Made by a program: the position numbers and the translations under genes. The notes below the pieces were generated by a model. The model searched no databases. It was not told the DNA's origin and saw only the letters and a program-made list of their open reading frames with translations. Of a DNA stretch of 64,000 bases, positions 36,552 to 45,223 are shown one piece after another (the stretch's first letter is position 1; every line of letters starts with the position of its first letter). The stretch comes from BPIH01 sp042408535 (lineage in GTDB: Bacteria > Chloroflexota > Limnocylindria > Limnocylindrales > CSP1-4): assembly GCA_042408535.1 (NCBI GenBank), contig JBHORA010000007.1:1-64000 (forward strand). The letters run 5' to 3'.

Positions 36552-37190
36552 ATGGACGCCATGGAACAGACCGGCTTCCTCGATCTCGATCGGCTCCTCG
36601 AGCTCGTGCGGCGGACGCGCGAGCTCCTCGACGCGGCCATCGACGAGGGCGGTCTCCCCGAGGGCGGAGCGGACTACCTGGCCGAGGCGACGCTTCCCCA
36701 CATCGAGGGCATCGAGGCCGGCTTCGTCGGTTGGGTCCGCTCCGAGCACGCCGGGCTCGACGAGCTCCGCTACCTCCTCTCCCAGGTCGTCCACCTTGAT
36801 CGGATCGCCCCCGAGACGGATGCCGAGCGTCGGGCTGCCCTCGCCGAGGCAATCCTGGAACGGAGCCTCGGCCGCGGGCGGCCACGCCTCCAGCGAGCGA
36901 AGGCGTGGGATCTCGCTGCCCTCACCCATGCGCGGGTCGTTCTCGGCTACCTGCCCCGGATGCCCGCCGAGCGGGTTCGCTACCCGGCCGGGTTCCGGAC
37001 CTACGCCGACATCCCGGTCCCCCGGGGACCGGCCGAGCTCGCCGAGCGGATCCGAGAGCTCGAGCGCCAGCTCTGGCGGACGGCAACGGGGCGCCGCCCG
37101 GAGCCCCTCGATCCGGCCTTCAAGCGAACGTACGGCTTCTTCGACGCCGCCGACCAGCTCGGGCGACGGGCGTTCGGCCTGCCCGCCTGA
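36552..37190 (+). CDS. Hypothetical protein
   Basis: 212 residues from ATG 36552, soluble and largely helical: DLDRLLELVRRTRELLDAAIDEG, EATLPHIEGIEAGFVGWVRSEHAG, RIRELERQLWRTATGR. No known motif. An in-frame GTG at 36477 directly follows a -10-like TAGTCT (36471-36476) and would add 25 weakly coding residues; neither start has a good ribosome binding site. Function unknown. Confidence 0.6.
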   Translation: MDAMEQTGFLDLDRLLELVRRTRELLDAAIDEGGLPEGGADYLAEATLPHIEGIEAGFVGWVRSEHAGLDELRYLLSQVVHLDRIAPETDAERRAALAEAILERSLGRGRPRLQRAKAWDLAALTHARVVLGYLPRMPAERVRYPAGFRTYADIPVPRGPAELAERIRELERQLWRTATGRRPEPLDPAFKRTYGFFDAADQLGRRAFGLPA

Positions 37191-37286
37191 AGCACGGGTC
37201 CCGGATCCCCCTCGGCCAGCGCGCCCACCGAGGGGGTATGATCGGCTCGTCCCAGTCATCCTCACCGCCGCATCGGAGATCAGACC

Positions 37287-38135
37287 CTGAACGTTCCTCC
37301 GACGGCGTCCGCGCCAGGTCCGGGATCCGGCCGCGAGCCGGCCGGGCTCCGGGACCAGCTCGGTCGCCTCCTCGCTGCGGCTCGCCGCCTCGTCGGTGCC
37401 CACCTCGCCCTGGCCCGAGCGGAGGGGGCGGCCATCGCCGAGGAGATCCGCCGCGCGGCGGCCCTGGCCGGGTTCGCGGTCGCCGCCCTCCTCTTCGCCG
37501 CCGCCCTCCTCACCCTCGGCCTCGTCCTCTTCCTCGCCGAGTGGCTCTTCGGCTCCATCGGCTGGGGCGTCGCCATCGGGTCGCTCGCGGCCGTCGGTGC
37601 CGCCGGGGCGGCCGTCCTCGGCATCCTCCGGATTCCGGGAACTCGCCTCGGCGGGACGGCGCTCCTCGGGCTCCTCGCCGCCGTCGTCGTCGGGCTCGCC
37701 CTCGGGCTCGGCTGGCTCCACGCCGGGTGGACGGATCTGGGGACGAACCTCTTCGGTGGGTTCGACCCGGCCTGGCGGACGATCGTCGCCGCGACGGTCG
37801 GGGGCCTCGTGGTCGGGGTCGTCGTCGGTCTCGCCGCCGGCCTCGCCGTCGATCGATCCATGCCGGTCGCCGCCGCCGGGATCGTCGTCGGCGGCATCGC
37901 CGGGCTCCTCGCCGGGCCGCTCACAGCGATCGACTACGACCCGTCGCCTGCGGCCGGGGCGGCGGTGACCGTAGGGCTCGTCGTCTGGATCGCCGCCATG
38001 GTCGTCGACGTCTGGCGCCGCGGCGTCGACCTCGAGGCGCTTCGCTCCCGCTACTGGCCGACCGAGACGATCGAGACGACGAAGGAGACAATCGAGTGGA
38101 TTCGCGAACAGCAGCCGCTCAAGCGGAAGTCGTAG
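37287..38135 (+). CDS. Integral membrane protein, phage-holin-3-like superfamily, probable CTG start
   Basis: 282 residues with an N-terminal amphipathic helix (LARAEGAAIAEEIRRAAALAG) and at least six membrane segments, similar in layout to the Phage_holin_3_6/DUF1469 family followed by a Gly/Val-rich membrane domain, and a charged C-terminus (RSRYWPTETIETTKETIEWI). Coding character begins just after an in-frame stop at 37239, yet no ATG, GTG or TTG occurs before 37809. CTG 37287 has GGAGA (37275-37279) at a good distance and a -10-like TATGAT (37237-37242) upstream, so it is proposed as start. Overlaps the next gene by 40 bases. Confidence 0.65.
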   Translation: MNVPPTASAPGPGSGREPAGLRDQLGRLLAAARRLVGAHLALARAEGAAIAEEIRRAAALAGFAVAALLFAAALLTLGLVLFLAEWLFGSIGWGVAIGSLAAVGAAGAAVLGILRIPGTRLGGTALLGLLAAVVVGLALGLGWLHAGWTDLGTNLFGGFDPAWRTIVAATVGGLVVGVVVGLAAGLAVDRSMPVAAAGIVVGGIAGLLAGPLTAIDYDPSPAAGAAVTVGLVVWIAAMVVDVWRRGVDLEALRSRYWPTETIETTKETIEWIREQQPLKRKS

Positions 38136-38611
38136 CCGCCCGCCGGGCGCTCACCGAGGAGCTCGGTCGGACCGAGGCCGCCGTCCGAGCGGCCGTCGAC
38201 ATTCCGGCCCGGATCCGCCACGACCCGGTCCGGACGCTGGGGGCGGCCGCCGGTCTTGCCTTCCTCATCCTGCGGGGTCCGCAGCGGGTGACCCGGCGGC
38301 TCTGGCGTGCCGTTCGGGGGCCAGCGGCGGCCCTCCCGGCGTCCCTCCTTCCGGAGGAGATCGAACGGGCCGTCCGGGCCCTCGGCGAGGACGGCGCCCG
38401 TGTCCGAGGTACCCTCGAACGGGAGTTCGCCCGCTATCTCGCGGAGCGGTCGAAGGCTCGCCGGAAGGAGGACCTCGGGGCGGCGGCGGCGGCGCTCCTC
38501 CGGAACGTCGCCGGGCCGGTCTCGGCCCGCCTCGGCCGTCGGCTCGCCGAGTCGCTCTTCGAGGCGGACCGCGCGACCCTCGCCCGCTGGCGGGACCGGC
38601 TCCGGCGCTAG
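38096..38611 (+). CDS. Hypothetical helical protein
   Basis: 171-residue basic, helical protein: QAEVVAARRALTEELGRTEAAVRAAV, then IRHDPVRTLGAAAGLAFLILRG and charged helices to ARWRDRLRR. The early part resembles DUF3618-like proteins, which pair with holin-3-like membrane proteins in envelope-related operons. GTG 38096 has AAGGAG about nine bases upstream and lies inside the previous gene, so the two are co-translated. Confidence 0.65.
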   Translation: MDSRTAAAQAEVVAARRALTEELGRTEAAVRAAVDIPARIRHDPVRTLGAAAGLAFLILRGPQRVTRRLWRAVRGPAAALPASLLPEEIERAVRALGEDGARVRGTLEREFARYLAERSKARRKEDLGAAAAALLRNVAGPVSARLGRRLAESLFEADRATLARWRDRLRR

Positions 38612-38676
38612 AACTGGCGGTCCAGATCCCCCTGCGGCCGCGATCGCGCGGCCTCGGACCCCGCTACGATCTCCGT

Positions 38677-38764
38677 GGGCGAGTGGCGGAATGGCAGACG
38701 CGCCGGCCTTAGGAGCCGGTGCCCCGCGAGGGGCGTGTCAGTTCGAGTCTGACCTCGCCTACCA
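38677..38764 (+). tRNA. tRNA-Leu, anticodon UAG
   Basis: Full cloverleaf with encoded CCA: acceptor GGGCGAG/CTCGCCT (first pair G-U), anticodon stem CCGGC/GCCGG around loop CTTAGGA with anticodon TAG at 38710-38712, a long class II variable arm (GCCCC/GGGGC) as expected for leucine, and T-arm GTCAG/CTGAC around TTCGAGT. Reads CUA codons. Confidence 0.95.
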
Positions 38765-38854
38765 TGCTCCGATTGTCTTCGTTCAGCGCCAGCACCACCC
38801 GGGCCGCGGCCCGCAGCGCCCGAGCCGGTGCCCGCATCGCCCCACCCGCCGCCC

Positions 38855-38860
38855 TATACT
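38855..38860 (+). promoter_or_regulatory. -10 element directly before the trigger factor gene
   Basis: TATACT nine bases before ATG 38870; no Shine-Dalgarno between them. A transcript starting at the expected place would begin at or next to the ATG, so the tig mRNA may be leaderless. No clear -35. Confidence 0.4.
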
Positions 38861-38869
38861 GCCCGGGCG

Positions 38870-40474
38870 ATGAACGTCACCGTCACCCCCGCACCGAAGA
38901 GCTCGGTCACCCTCGAAGTCGAGGTTCCCTCCGAGCGGCTCGCCCGGGCCGTCGAGGCGGCCGTCCGCCGCCTCGGCCAGCGGACCCGCGTTCCCGGCTT
39001 TCGGCCCGGGAAGGCGCCCCGGGCGATGCTCGAGCGCGTCCTCGGCCCGGGCGCCGTCCTCGACGAGGCTGTCGACCAGCTCGTCGAGGACGCCTACCGG
39101 GCGGCCCTCGTCGAGGCGAAGGTCGTCCCGCTCGCCCAGGCGAACGTCGAGGTCGTCCAGGCTGAGGAGGGCAAGCCCCTCGTCTTCCGGGCCACCGTCC
39201 CGGTGCGCCCCGAGGTGACCCTCGGCGACTACAAGAACTTCCCCTTCCGGCCGGAGATCGAGCCCGTCGACGAGGCGCGGATCGAGCGCGTTCTCGAGGG
39301 GCTCAGAGAGCAGCACGCGATCCTCTCGCCGGTCGAGGACCGCCCGGCGCAGGCCGGCGACCTCGCCGTCATCGAGTTCGAGGGTCGCCGCGACGGTGCC
39401 CCCGTCGACGGCGCCTCGGCCCAGCGCTTCCCGGTCGTCATCGGCGAGGAGCGCCTCGTGCCGGGCTTCGAGGACCACCTCGTGGGACTCCGCGTGGGGG
39501 AGACGACGACGTTCGAGCTCACCCTCCCGCAGGACGACCCGAATCCGGCGATCGCCGGCGCCAGCGTCGAGTTCACCGTTACCCTCCACGAACTCCGGGA
39601 GAAGGTCCTGCCACCCCTCGACGACAGCTTCGCTCAGGCCGTCGGCCCCTACGCCGATCTCGCTGCTCTCCGGGACGAGATCCGAACTCGCCTCGAGCGC
39701 TACGCCGTCGACCGGGCCCGGCACGGCTTCGGCGATCGGATCGTCGAGTACGCCACTGCGAACGCGAGCGTCGAGGTCCCCGACATCCTCGTTGAGGAGG
39801 AGCTCGAGCTCATGCAGGACGAGCTCCGGAGCGCCCTCGCCCGGGAGGGAATCGACTACCGCACCTACCTCCGGATCCGGGCCGCCCAGCGCGACACGGC
39901 GTCCGAGGCCGAGCCGCAAGGTCCAACCCGGGACCCGAAGACGGGTTTGGTCCTCCCACCCGGAGTCCGCCGACCCGCGGAGGAGGAGACGAGCCTCGAA
40001 GCCGAAGAAGCGCGGCTCCTGGCCGAGCTCCGACCGCGGGCCGAGAAGCGGGCCAAGGTTCTGCTCGTCCTCTCGAAGATCGCCGAAGTCGAAGGCGTCG
40101 AGGCCCCCGAGGAGGCGGTCGAGGCTGAGCTCGCCCGAACCCGGGAGCGGTACGCCGCGAACCCGCGCCTCCTCCGCTACCTGGAAAGCGAGCGCGGGCG
40201 CGCCCTCGTCCGGAGCAACCTCCGCCGCTCGCTTGTCGTCGAGCACCTCATCGACGCCTGGCTGGCTGCCCACCCTGAGCATCCGCCGCTCCAGCACCTG
40301 GAGGATGACGAGCCGGTTCCACCGCCCGAACGAACGCCGCTGGCGGCCGAGCCGACCCGAGGGAACCCTGCGACGGCGTCCACCGAATCAGCCGAGTTGC
40401 CAGAATCGAGTCGCGGCGCGGCCGGTGGGACGGTCGAGCTCGCCTCGCCGGCAGGCAGCGAGCCGGCCGGCTGA
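38870..40474 (+). CDS. tig: Trigger factor with insertion in the C-terminal domain
   Basis: Ribosome-associated chaperone and prolyl isomerase, 534 residues against about 430-450 in most bacteria. N-terminal ribosome-binding domain with GFRPGKAPRAMLE (the GFRxGKxP ribosome signature), PPIase domain around GDLAVIEFEGRRDG ... FEDHLVGLRVGE, then helical arms. Residues about 340-385 hold an inserted Pro/Glu-rich segment with a TRDPKTGLVLPPGVRRPAEEE core, and the last 60 residues are a disordered tail. Typical neighbourhood with clpP and clpX downstream. Possibly leaderless. Confidence 0.93.
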   Translation: MNVTVTPAPKSSVTLEVEVPSERLARAVEAAVRRLGQRTRVPGFRPGKAPRAMLERVLGPGAVLDEAVDQLVEDAYRAALVEAKVVPLAQANVEVVQAEEGKPLVFRATVPVRPEVTLGDYKNFPFRPEIEPVDEARIERVLEGLREQHAILSPVEDRPAQAGDLAVIEFEGRRDGAPVDGASAQRFPVVIGEERLVPGFEDHLVGLRVGETTTFELTLPQDDPNPAIAGASVEFTVTLHELREKVLPPLDDSFAQAVGPYADLAALRDEIRTRLERYAVDRARHGFGDRIVEYATANASVEVPDILVEEELELMQDELRSALAREGIDYRTYLRIRAAQRDTASEAEPQGPTRDPKTGLVLPPGVRRPAEEETSLEAEEARLLAELRPRAEKRAKVLLVLSKIAEVEGVEAPEEAVEAELARTRERYAANPRLLRYLESERGRALVRSNLRRSLVVEHLIDAWLAAHPEHPPLQHLEDDEPVPPPERTPLAAEPTRGNPATASTESAELPESSRGAAGGTVELASPAGSEPAG

Positions 40475-40526
40475 GGATCGATCCTACCGCGCCGGCAACG
40501 AAGAGCTACCTGGAGGAAGAACGACC

Positions 40527-41231
40527 ATGCTCGTCCCGATGGTGATCGAAAGCTCCAGCCGGGGAGAGCGCGCCTACGACATCTACTCGCGGCTCCTCAA
40601 GGAGCGGATCATCTTCCTCGGCGACGCGATCGAGGATCACGTTGCCAACCTCGTCATCGCCCAGCTCCTCTTCCTCGACTCCGAGGACCCGGAGAAGGAC
40701 ATCTACCTCTACATCAACTCGCCCGGCGGGGTCGTCACGAGCGGCCTCGCCATCTACGACACGATGCAGTACGTCCGGGCGCCCGTGGCCACGATCTGCA
40801 TCGGCATGGCGGCCTCGATGGCGGCCGTCCTTCTCGCCGCCGGGGCGAAGGGGAAGCGCTACGCCCTCCCGAACAGCCGGATCATGATCCACCAGGGCAC
40901 TGGTGGCTTCCGAGGCTCGGCTCCCGACGCGATCATCCAGATGCGGGAATGGGAGTTCCTCGTCCGGCGGAACCACGAGCTCCTCGCCCGCCACACCGGG
41001 CAGCCCCTCGAGAAGATCATTCGGGACACCGAACGGGACTATTTCATGTCTCCCGAGGAGGCGAAGGAGTATGGCATCATCGATGCCGTCTACTCGGTCG
41101 GCTGGGACTCGCTGACGGCGATCCACCACGACGCCGAGAAGGCGGCCGCGGCGGCGGCCTCCGGCGAGGCCCCAGCCGGATCGGTACCGGCCGAACCGGG
41201 CCCGGTGCCGAAGAAGGCGAAGGACGAGTAG
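40527..41231 (+). CDS. clpP: ATP-dependent Clp protease proteolytic subunit
   Basis: 234-residue serine protease. Catalytic triad visible: Ser97 in GMAASMA, His122 in MIHQG, Asp171 in ERDYFMS. GGAGGAAG (40512-40519) precedes ATG 40527. The last 35 residues are an Ala/Pro/Lys-rich extension not found in standard ClpP. Forms the tetradecameric chamber for ClpX, encoded next. Confidence 0.96.
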   Translation: MLVPMVIESSSRGERAYDIYSRLLKERIIFLGDAIEDHVANLVIAQLLFLDSEDPEKDIYLYINSPGGVVTSGLAIYDTMQYVRAPVATICIGMAASMAAVLLAAGAKGKRYALPNSRIMIHQGTGGFRGSAPDAIIQMREWEFLVRRNHELLARHTGQPLEKIIRDTERDYFMSPEEAKEYGIIDAVYSVGWDSLTAIHHDAEKAAAAAASGEAPAGSVPAEPGPVPKKAKDE

Positions 41232-41249
41232 GAAGGGGACGGGGCGGCC

Positions 41250-42557
41250 GTGTCGAGCTCGAGCACGAAGAACCCGAAGGTGCCGTACCGCTGTAGCTTC
41301 TGCGGCAAGAGCCAGGAGCAGGTTCGGAAGCTCATCGCCGGCCAGGGCGTCTACATCTGCGACGAGTGCGTCAACCTCTGCCAGGAGATCATCGAGGAGG
41401 AGACCCTCGAGTCGCCCCGACCGAAGCCCCAGACCCCGAAGCTCCCGAACCCCCGCCAGATCAAGGCCGCCCTCGACCAGTACGTCATCAGCCAGGAAAA
41501 GGCGAAGAAGGTCCTCTCGGTCGCCGTCTACAACCACTACAAGCGAGTCAACGCCGGCCACCAGATCGACGACGTCGAGCTCCAAAAGTCGAACGTCCTC
41601 CTCGTCGGGCCGACCGGCTCCGGCAAGACCCTCCTCGCCCAGACCCTGGCCAAGATCCTCGACGTCCCCTTCTGCATCGCCGACGCGACGAGCCTGACCG
41701 AGGCTGGCTACGTCGGCGAGGACGTCGAGAACATCCTCCTCCGCCTCATTCAAGCCGCCGACTTTGACGTTGCCCGGGCCCAGCGGGGGATCGTCTACAT
41801 CGACGAGATCGACAAGATCGCCCGCAAGGCCGACAACCCGTCGATCACCCGGGATGTCTCCGGCGAGGGGGTCCAGCAGGCCCTCCTCAAGATCCTGGAG
41901 GGGACGATCGCCAACGTGCCGCCCCAGGGCGGCCGCAAGCACCCCCACCAGGACTTCATCCAGATCGATACGACGAACATCCTCTTCATCTGCGGCGGCG
42001 CCTTCGATGGTCTGGAGAAGATCGTCGAAGAGCGGGTGGGGCGGCGGGCGATCGGCTTCGGGGTCGAGACGCCGGTCTCGAAGGAGGACCGGAGCCGGAT
42101 CCTGGAAAAGCTCATGCCCGAGGACCTCCTCAAGTATGGCCTCATCCCCGAGTTCGTCGGTCGGCTGCCGGTCGTTGTCACCCTCGCCCCCTTGAGCGCC
42201 GACGACCTCGTCCGGGTCCTCACCGAGCCGAAGAATGCCATCACCCGCCAGTTCCAGAAGTTCCTCGGTCTCGACAAGGTCGAGCTCGTCTTTACCGAAG
42301 GGGCCCTCGTTGCCGCCGCCGAGGTCGCCCTCGAGCGCAAGACCGGGGCGAGGGCCCTCCGCTCCATCGTCGAGGAGGCCCTCCTCGACGTCATGTTCGA
42401 CATCCCGGAGCGGACCGAGGTCCGGAAGTGCATCATTACCGAGGAGACGATCCGCCAGGGCCGAGCGCCGCTCCTGCTGACGAAGAACGAGATCGAGCGC
42501 GGCGTCGACGAGACGAATTACCTCGACTGGCTCGCTGAGCGCGGCGAGAGCGCCTGA
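41250..42557 (+). CDS. clpX: ClpX unfoldase
   Basis: 435-residue AAA+ unfoldase. N-terminal zinc-binding domain (CSFCGKSQEQV...CDEC), Walker A GPTGSGKT, Walker B IVYIDEIDKIA, pore loop GYVGED, and the IGF loop (RRAIGFG) that docks on ClpP. GTG start 18 bases after the clpP stop, with GGAAGGGGA upstream. The complete loop set means a working ClpXP. Confidence 0.96.
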   Translation: MSSSSTKNPKVPYRCSFCGKSQEQVRKLIAGQGVYICDECVNLCQEIIEEETLESPRPKPQTPKLPNPRQIKAALDQYVISQEKAKKVLSVAVYNHYKRVNAGHQIDDVELQKSNVLLVGPTGSGKTLLAQTLAKILDVPFCIADATSLTEAGYVGEDVENILLRLIQAADFDVARAQRGIVYIDEIDKIARKADNPSITRDVSGEGVQQALLKILEGTIANVPPQGGRKHPHQDFIQIDTTNILFICGGAFDGLEKIVEERVGRRAIGFGVETPVSKEDRSRILEKLMPEDLLKYGLIPEFVGRLPVVVTLAPLSADDLVRVLTEPKNAITRQFQKFLGLDKVELVFTEGALVAAAEVALERKTGARALRSIVEEALLDVMFDIPERTEVRKCIITEETIRQGRAPLLLTKNEIERGVDETNYLDWLAERGESA

Positions 42558-42559
42558 CC

Positions 42560-42575
42560 GGCGGACCGGTCCGCC
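42560..42575. repeat. 16-bp perfect palindrome after clpX
   Basis: GGCGGACCGGTCCGCC begins three bases after the clpX stop. It has no loop and no T-run; it could be the core of a terminator or a protein binding site. Confidence 0.35.
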
Positions 42576-42726
42576 GTCGGCGGCCGGTCGGGTGACCTCC
42601 TGGACCCCCGGACGTCGTAGGCGACTTGCGCGCGGTCGATCGGGGGTGTACTGTTCTCGGCACTGACCCGACCGAGCGATCCCATGGCGCCCTGGATCGG
42701 GAGGTCCGGGTCGAGGCGGAGGAAGG

Positions 42727-43122
42727 ATGAGACCGGTCACGGTCGAGGTCATCACCTACGCGCCGACGGCCTTCTTCCACTGCCAGCACTGCGAGCTCAC
42801 CTTCGGGCGCGTCGGGCTGGCGGAGAAGATCCGGCGTGATCAGGCTGCGAGCTCGTTGCCGGACGACCTCGGGCGCGATTTCGAGCGCCTCGCCGACTGG
42901 GCGGATCAGCTCGTCCGGCGGTTCGGGCCGCGGGTCCACCTCCAGGTCGTCGATGCGGCCTCGGTCGAGGGCGTTCTCCACTCCCTCCGGCACCGCGTCT
43001 TTCGGTACCCGGCCGTCGTCGTCGACGGACGGGTCGTCGTCGTGGGCGCCGATCCGACGACCGCCGAGGGAGCGGTCGCCGCGGCAGTGCGCGGGTCGGA
43101 GGCGTCAGCGGACGGGAGGTAG
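42727..43122 (+). CDS. Small thioredoxin-fold protein with CxxC
   Basis: 131 residues. A CQHC motif at residues 19-22 after a first beta strand (VTVEVITYAPTAFFHC) and a later strand-cis-Pro-like segment (VFRYPAVVVDGRVVVVG) match a thioredoxin/glutaredoxin fold. The middle is an inserted helical part (DFERLADWADQLVRRFG). GGAGGAAGG directly before ATG 42727. Could be a disulfide or metal-transfer protein; 84 bases before cstA. Confidence 0.6.
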   Translation: MRPVTVEVITYAPTAFFHCQHCELTFGRVGLAEKIRRDQAASSLPDDLGRDFERLADWADQLVRRFGPRVHLQVVDAASVEGVLHSLRHRVFRYPAVVVDGRVVVVGADPTTAEGAVAAAVRGSEASADGR

Positions 43123-43206
43123 GGCTCGTCGGTCCCGCGGGACCGATGTGGGGGGAGGGCACCGCCGCCGTTCGCGCCGTCGCCGTCGGCCCGACGGGAG
43201 GTTGGG

Positions 43207-45090
43207 ATGAGCTCCTTATGGGTCGTGGTCATCGGAGTCGTCGTCATCTACCTCGCCTACACGTACTACGCGAGGCGGATCGACCAGACGATCATCCAGG
43301 CGGATCCGAACCGGGCCACGCCGGCGCGGATGTACATGGACGGCGCCGACTTCGTGCCAACGAGCCGCTTTGTCCTCTACGGCTACCACTTCAAGTCCGT
43401 CGCCGCGGCGGGCCCGATCGTCGGCGTCATCACCGCCGCGAACCTCTGGGGCTGGCTCCCGGCGATCCTCTGGCTCATGATCGGGGTCAGCTTCATCGGC
43501 TGGGCGAGTGACTACAGTGCGATCATGATGGCTGTCCGCAACGACGGTCGATCCTTGAGCGCCATCGCCCACCATCTCGTCTCGCCGCGAGTCCGACGGA
43601 TCCTGTTCGTCTTCATCTTCTTCTACCTCCTCCTCATCGCCGGCGCCTTCGTTGGCATCATGGCCGCTATCCTCGCCGCCCGGCCCGACGTGCCCTTCGG
43701 GATCCTCGTCCTGGCGATCATGGGCCTCGCCGCCGGGTATGCGATCTACCGGCTGAAGGCGAGCATCATCGGGGTCACCATCATCACCGTCGGGGTTACC
43801 CTGGCCGCGATGGCCCTTGGCCCCTTCGGGGCGGACTTCTCGAAGACGCCCGCCGACCTGAGCGCAGGGCCGATCGGCGGCATCGTGACCTCGATCAACA
43901 ACGCGGTGAACGGCTCCGGCCCGCTCTACAGCGTCGTCGACCCGACGAGCGCCGACCCGCGGATCCCGGCCGTCAACCCCGACACCGGCAAGCGTCCGAC
44001 GACGCCGACGTACGATGCGGCGACGGGCGAGATCAAGGTCCTGCCGAGCTTTCTCCTCTGGTCGATCTTCCTCCTCGTCTTCAGCTACCTCGGGGCGAAC
44101 CTCGCCATCTGGCGCTTCGCCCAACCGGTGAACTACATCGGCTTCTGGATCACCGCCCTGACGATCGGGGTGAGCGCCATCGGGGCCGTCCTCGCCCCCT
44201 TCACGAACCCCGACGTCGCTGCCTTCAAGCTCCAGGACTTCAAGGGCTTCTCGCCCGAGCTCGCGAGCGGGGCGCTCCAGCCGCTCTGGCCGATGCTCTT
44301 CGTGACGATCGCTTGCGGTGCGATCTCCGGTTGGCACGCCCTCTTCGGCTCGGTCGGCACGGCGCGCCAGCTCGAGTACGAGACCGACGCCCTGCCGGTC
44401 GGCGGCGGCGGGATGTTCTCCGAGAACACCCTCGGGCTCCTCTCCCTGACGGCTGTCGCCATCGCCGGTGGGGCTGGGGCCGGGGCCTTCGCGGCGGGCG
44501 TCGGCACGCTCCTGAACGTGGCGACCTTCGGGCTCCTCGCCCGACCCTTCGGGACGGCTCTCGGCTTCGGCGCCTTCGTCGTCATCGTCCTGACGGTCGT
44601 CCAGCTCGTCTTCCGACTCATGCGGGTGACCCTCGGCGAGTGGCTCGGCGAGAGCTGGGTCGGCTTCAAGAACCAGCACATCGCCTCGATCATCTCGATG
44701 GTCGTCACCCTCGCCCTCGTCCTCTCCGGCACGTGGGTCTACCTCTGGCAGCTCTTCGGGGCCTCGAACCAGCTCATGGCGGCCCTCAGCCTCCTCCTCG
44801 TGACCGTCTGGCTCGCCTCGGTCGGCAAGAACCCGGCCTACGCGGGCATCCCGATGCTCTTCATGTACGTGACGACCGTCGCGGCGACCCTCGTCACGGC
44901 CTACAACCTCTTCGTCACCATCGCTTCCAAGCCCGGCATGGCCGGGGTCTCGGTCATCGGGGCGTGGGCGATGATCGTCATCGCCTTCCTCCTCGTCGTG
45001 GCCGCCCTCGTCATCGCCTGGGACGCCTATGTGGCCTGGAACCGGCTCCGGGCCAGGCCACGCCCGGAGGCGGCTCCGGCGGGCTCCTGA
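43207..45090 (+). CDS. cstA: Carbon starvation protein CstA (peptide/pyruvate transporter)
   Basis: 627-residue membrane transporter with about 16 helices, near the usual CstA length. Family segments: ARRIDQTIIQADPNRATPARMYMDG, GFVPTSRFVLYGYHFKS-like, HFKSVAAAGPIVG, GAISGWHALFGSVGTARQLEYETDALPVG. CstA proteins import pyruvate or peptides during carbon limitation. An extracytoplasmic loop (residues about 218-280) is rich in Pro/Thr/Asp. A strong hairpin follows the gene. Confidence 0.9.
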   Translation: MSSLWVVVIGVVVIYLAYTYYARRIDQTIIQADPNRATPARMYMDGADFVPTSRFVLYGYHFKSVAAAGPIVGVITAANLWGWLPAILWLMIGVSFIGWASDYSAIMMAVRNDGRSLSAIAHHLVSPRVRRILFVFIFFYLLLIAGAFVGIMAAILAARPDVPFGILVLAIMGLAAGYAIYRLKASIIGVTIITVGVTLAAMALGPFGADFSKTPADLSAGPIGGIVTSINNAVNGSGPLYSVVDPTSADPRIPAVNPDTGKRPTTPTYDAATGEIKVLPSFLLWSIFLLVFSYLGANLAIWRFAQPVNYIGFWITALTIGVSAIGAVLAPFTNPDVAAFKLQDFKGFSPELASGALQPLWPMLFVTIACGAISGWHALFGSVGTARQLEYETDALPVGGGGMFSENTLGLLSLTAVAIAGGAGAGAFAAGVGTLLNVATFGLLARPFGTALGFGAFVVIVLTVVQLVFRLMRVTLGEWLGESWVGFKNQHIASIISMVVTLALVLSGTWVYLWQLFGASNQLMAALSLLLVTVWLASVGKNPAYAGIPMLFMYVTTVAATLVTAYNLFVTIASKPGMAGVSVIGAWAMIVIAFLLVVAALVIAWDAYVAWNRLRARPRPEAAPAGS

Positions 45091-45117
45091 CGATCGGCAG
45101 TCGCGTTCGCCAGCCAG

Positions 45118-45146
45118 GGAGCGGGCCGGAGCGTCCGGCCCGCTCC
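45118..45146 (+). terminator. Strong hairpin terminator after cstA
   Basis: GGAGCGGGCCGGA (45118-45130) pairs perfectly with TCCGGCCCGCTCC (45134-45146) around a 3-base loop, 28 bases after the cstA stop, followed by TTCGGCTTCC. The convergent gene ends at 45224, so it may stop transcription from both sides. Confidence 0.75.
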
Positions 45147-45223
45147 TTCGGCTTCCCCCGTGCCGCGTTCACCGCGGCCGCCGCCCCAGGCTCGAAGAGC
45201 CGTCGGTCGGCGACCGAGGCCGA

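Noticed and set aside
37287..38135. Prophage holin gene
   Set aside because: The family name includes holin, but it is a widespread chromosomal membrane family and no lysis or phage genes are near.
42626..42654. Promoter TTGCGC-17-TACTGT before the thioredoxin-fold gene
   Set aside because: Both hexamers are poor matches; at this GC content such a pair is expected by chance.
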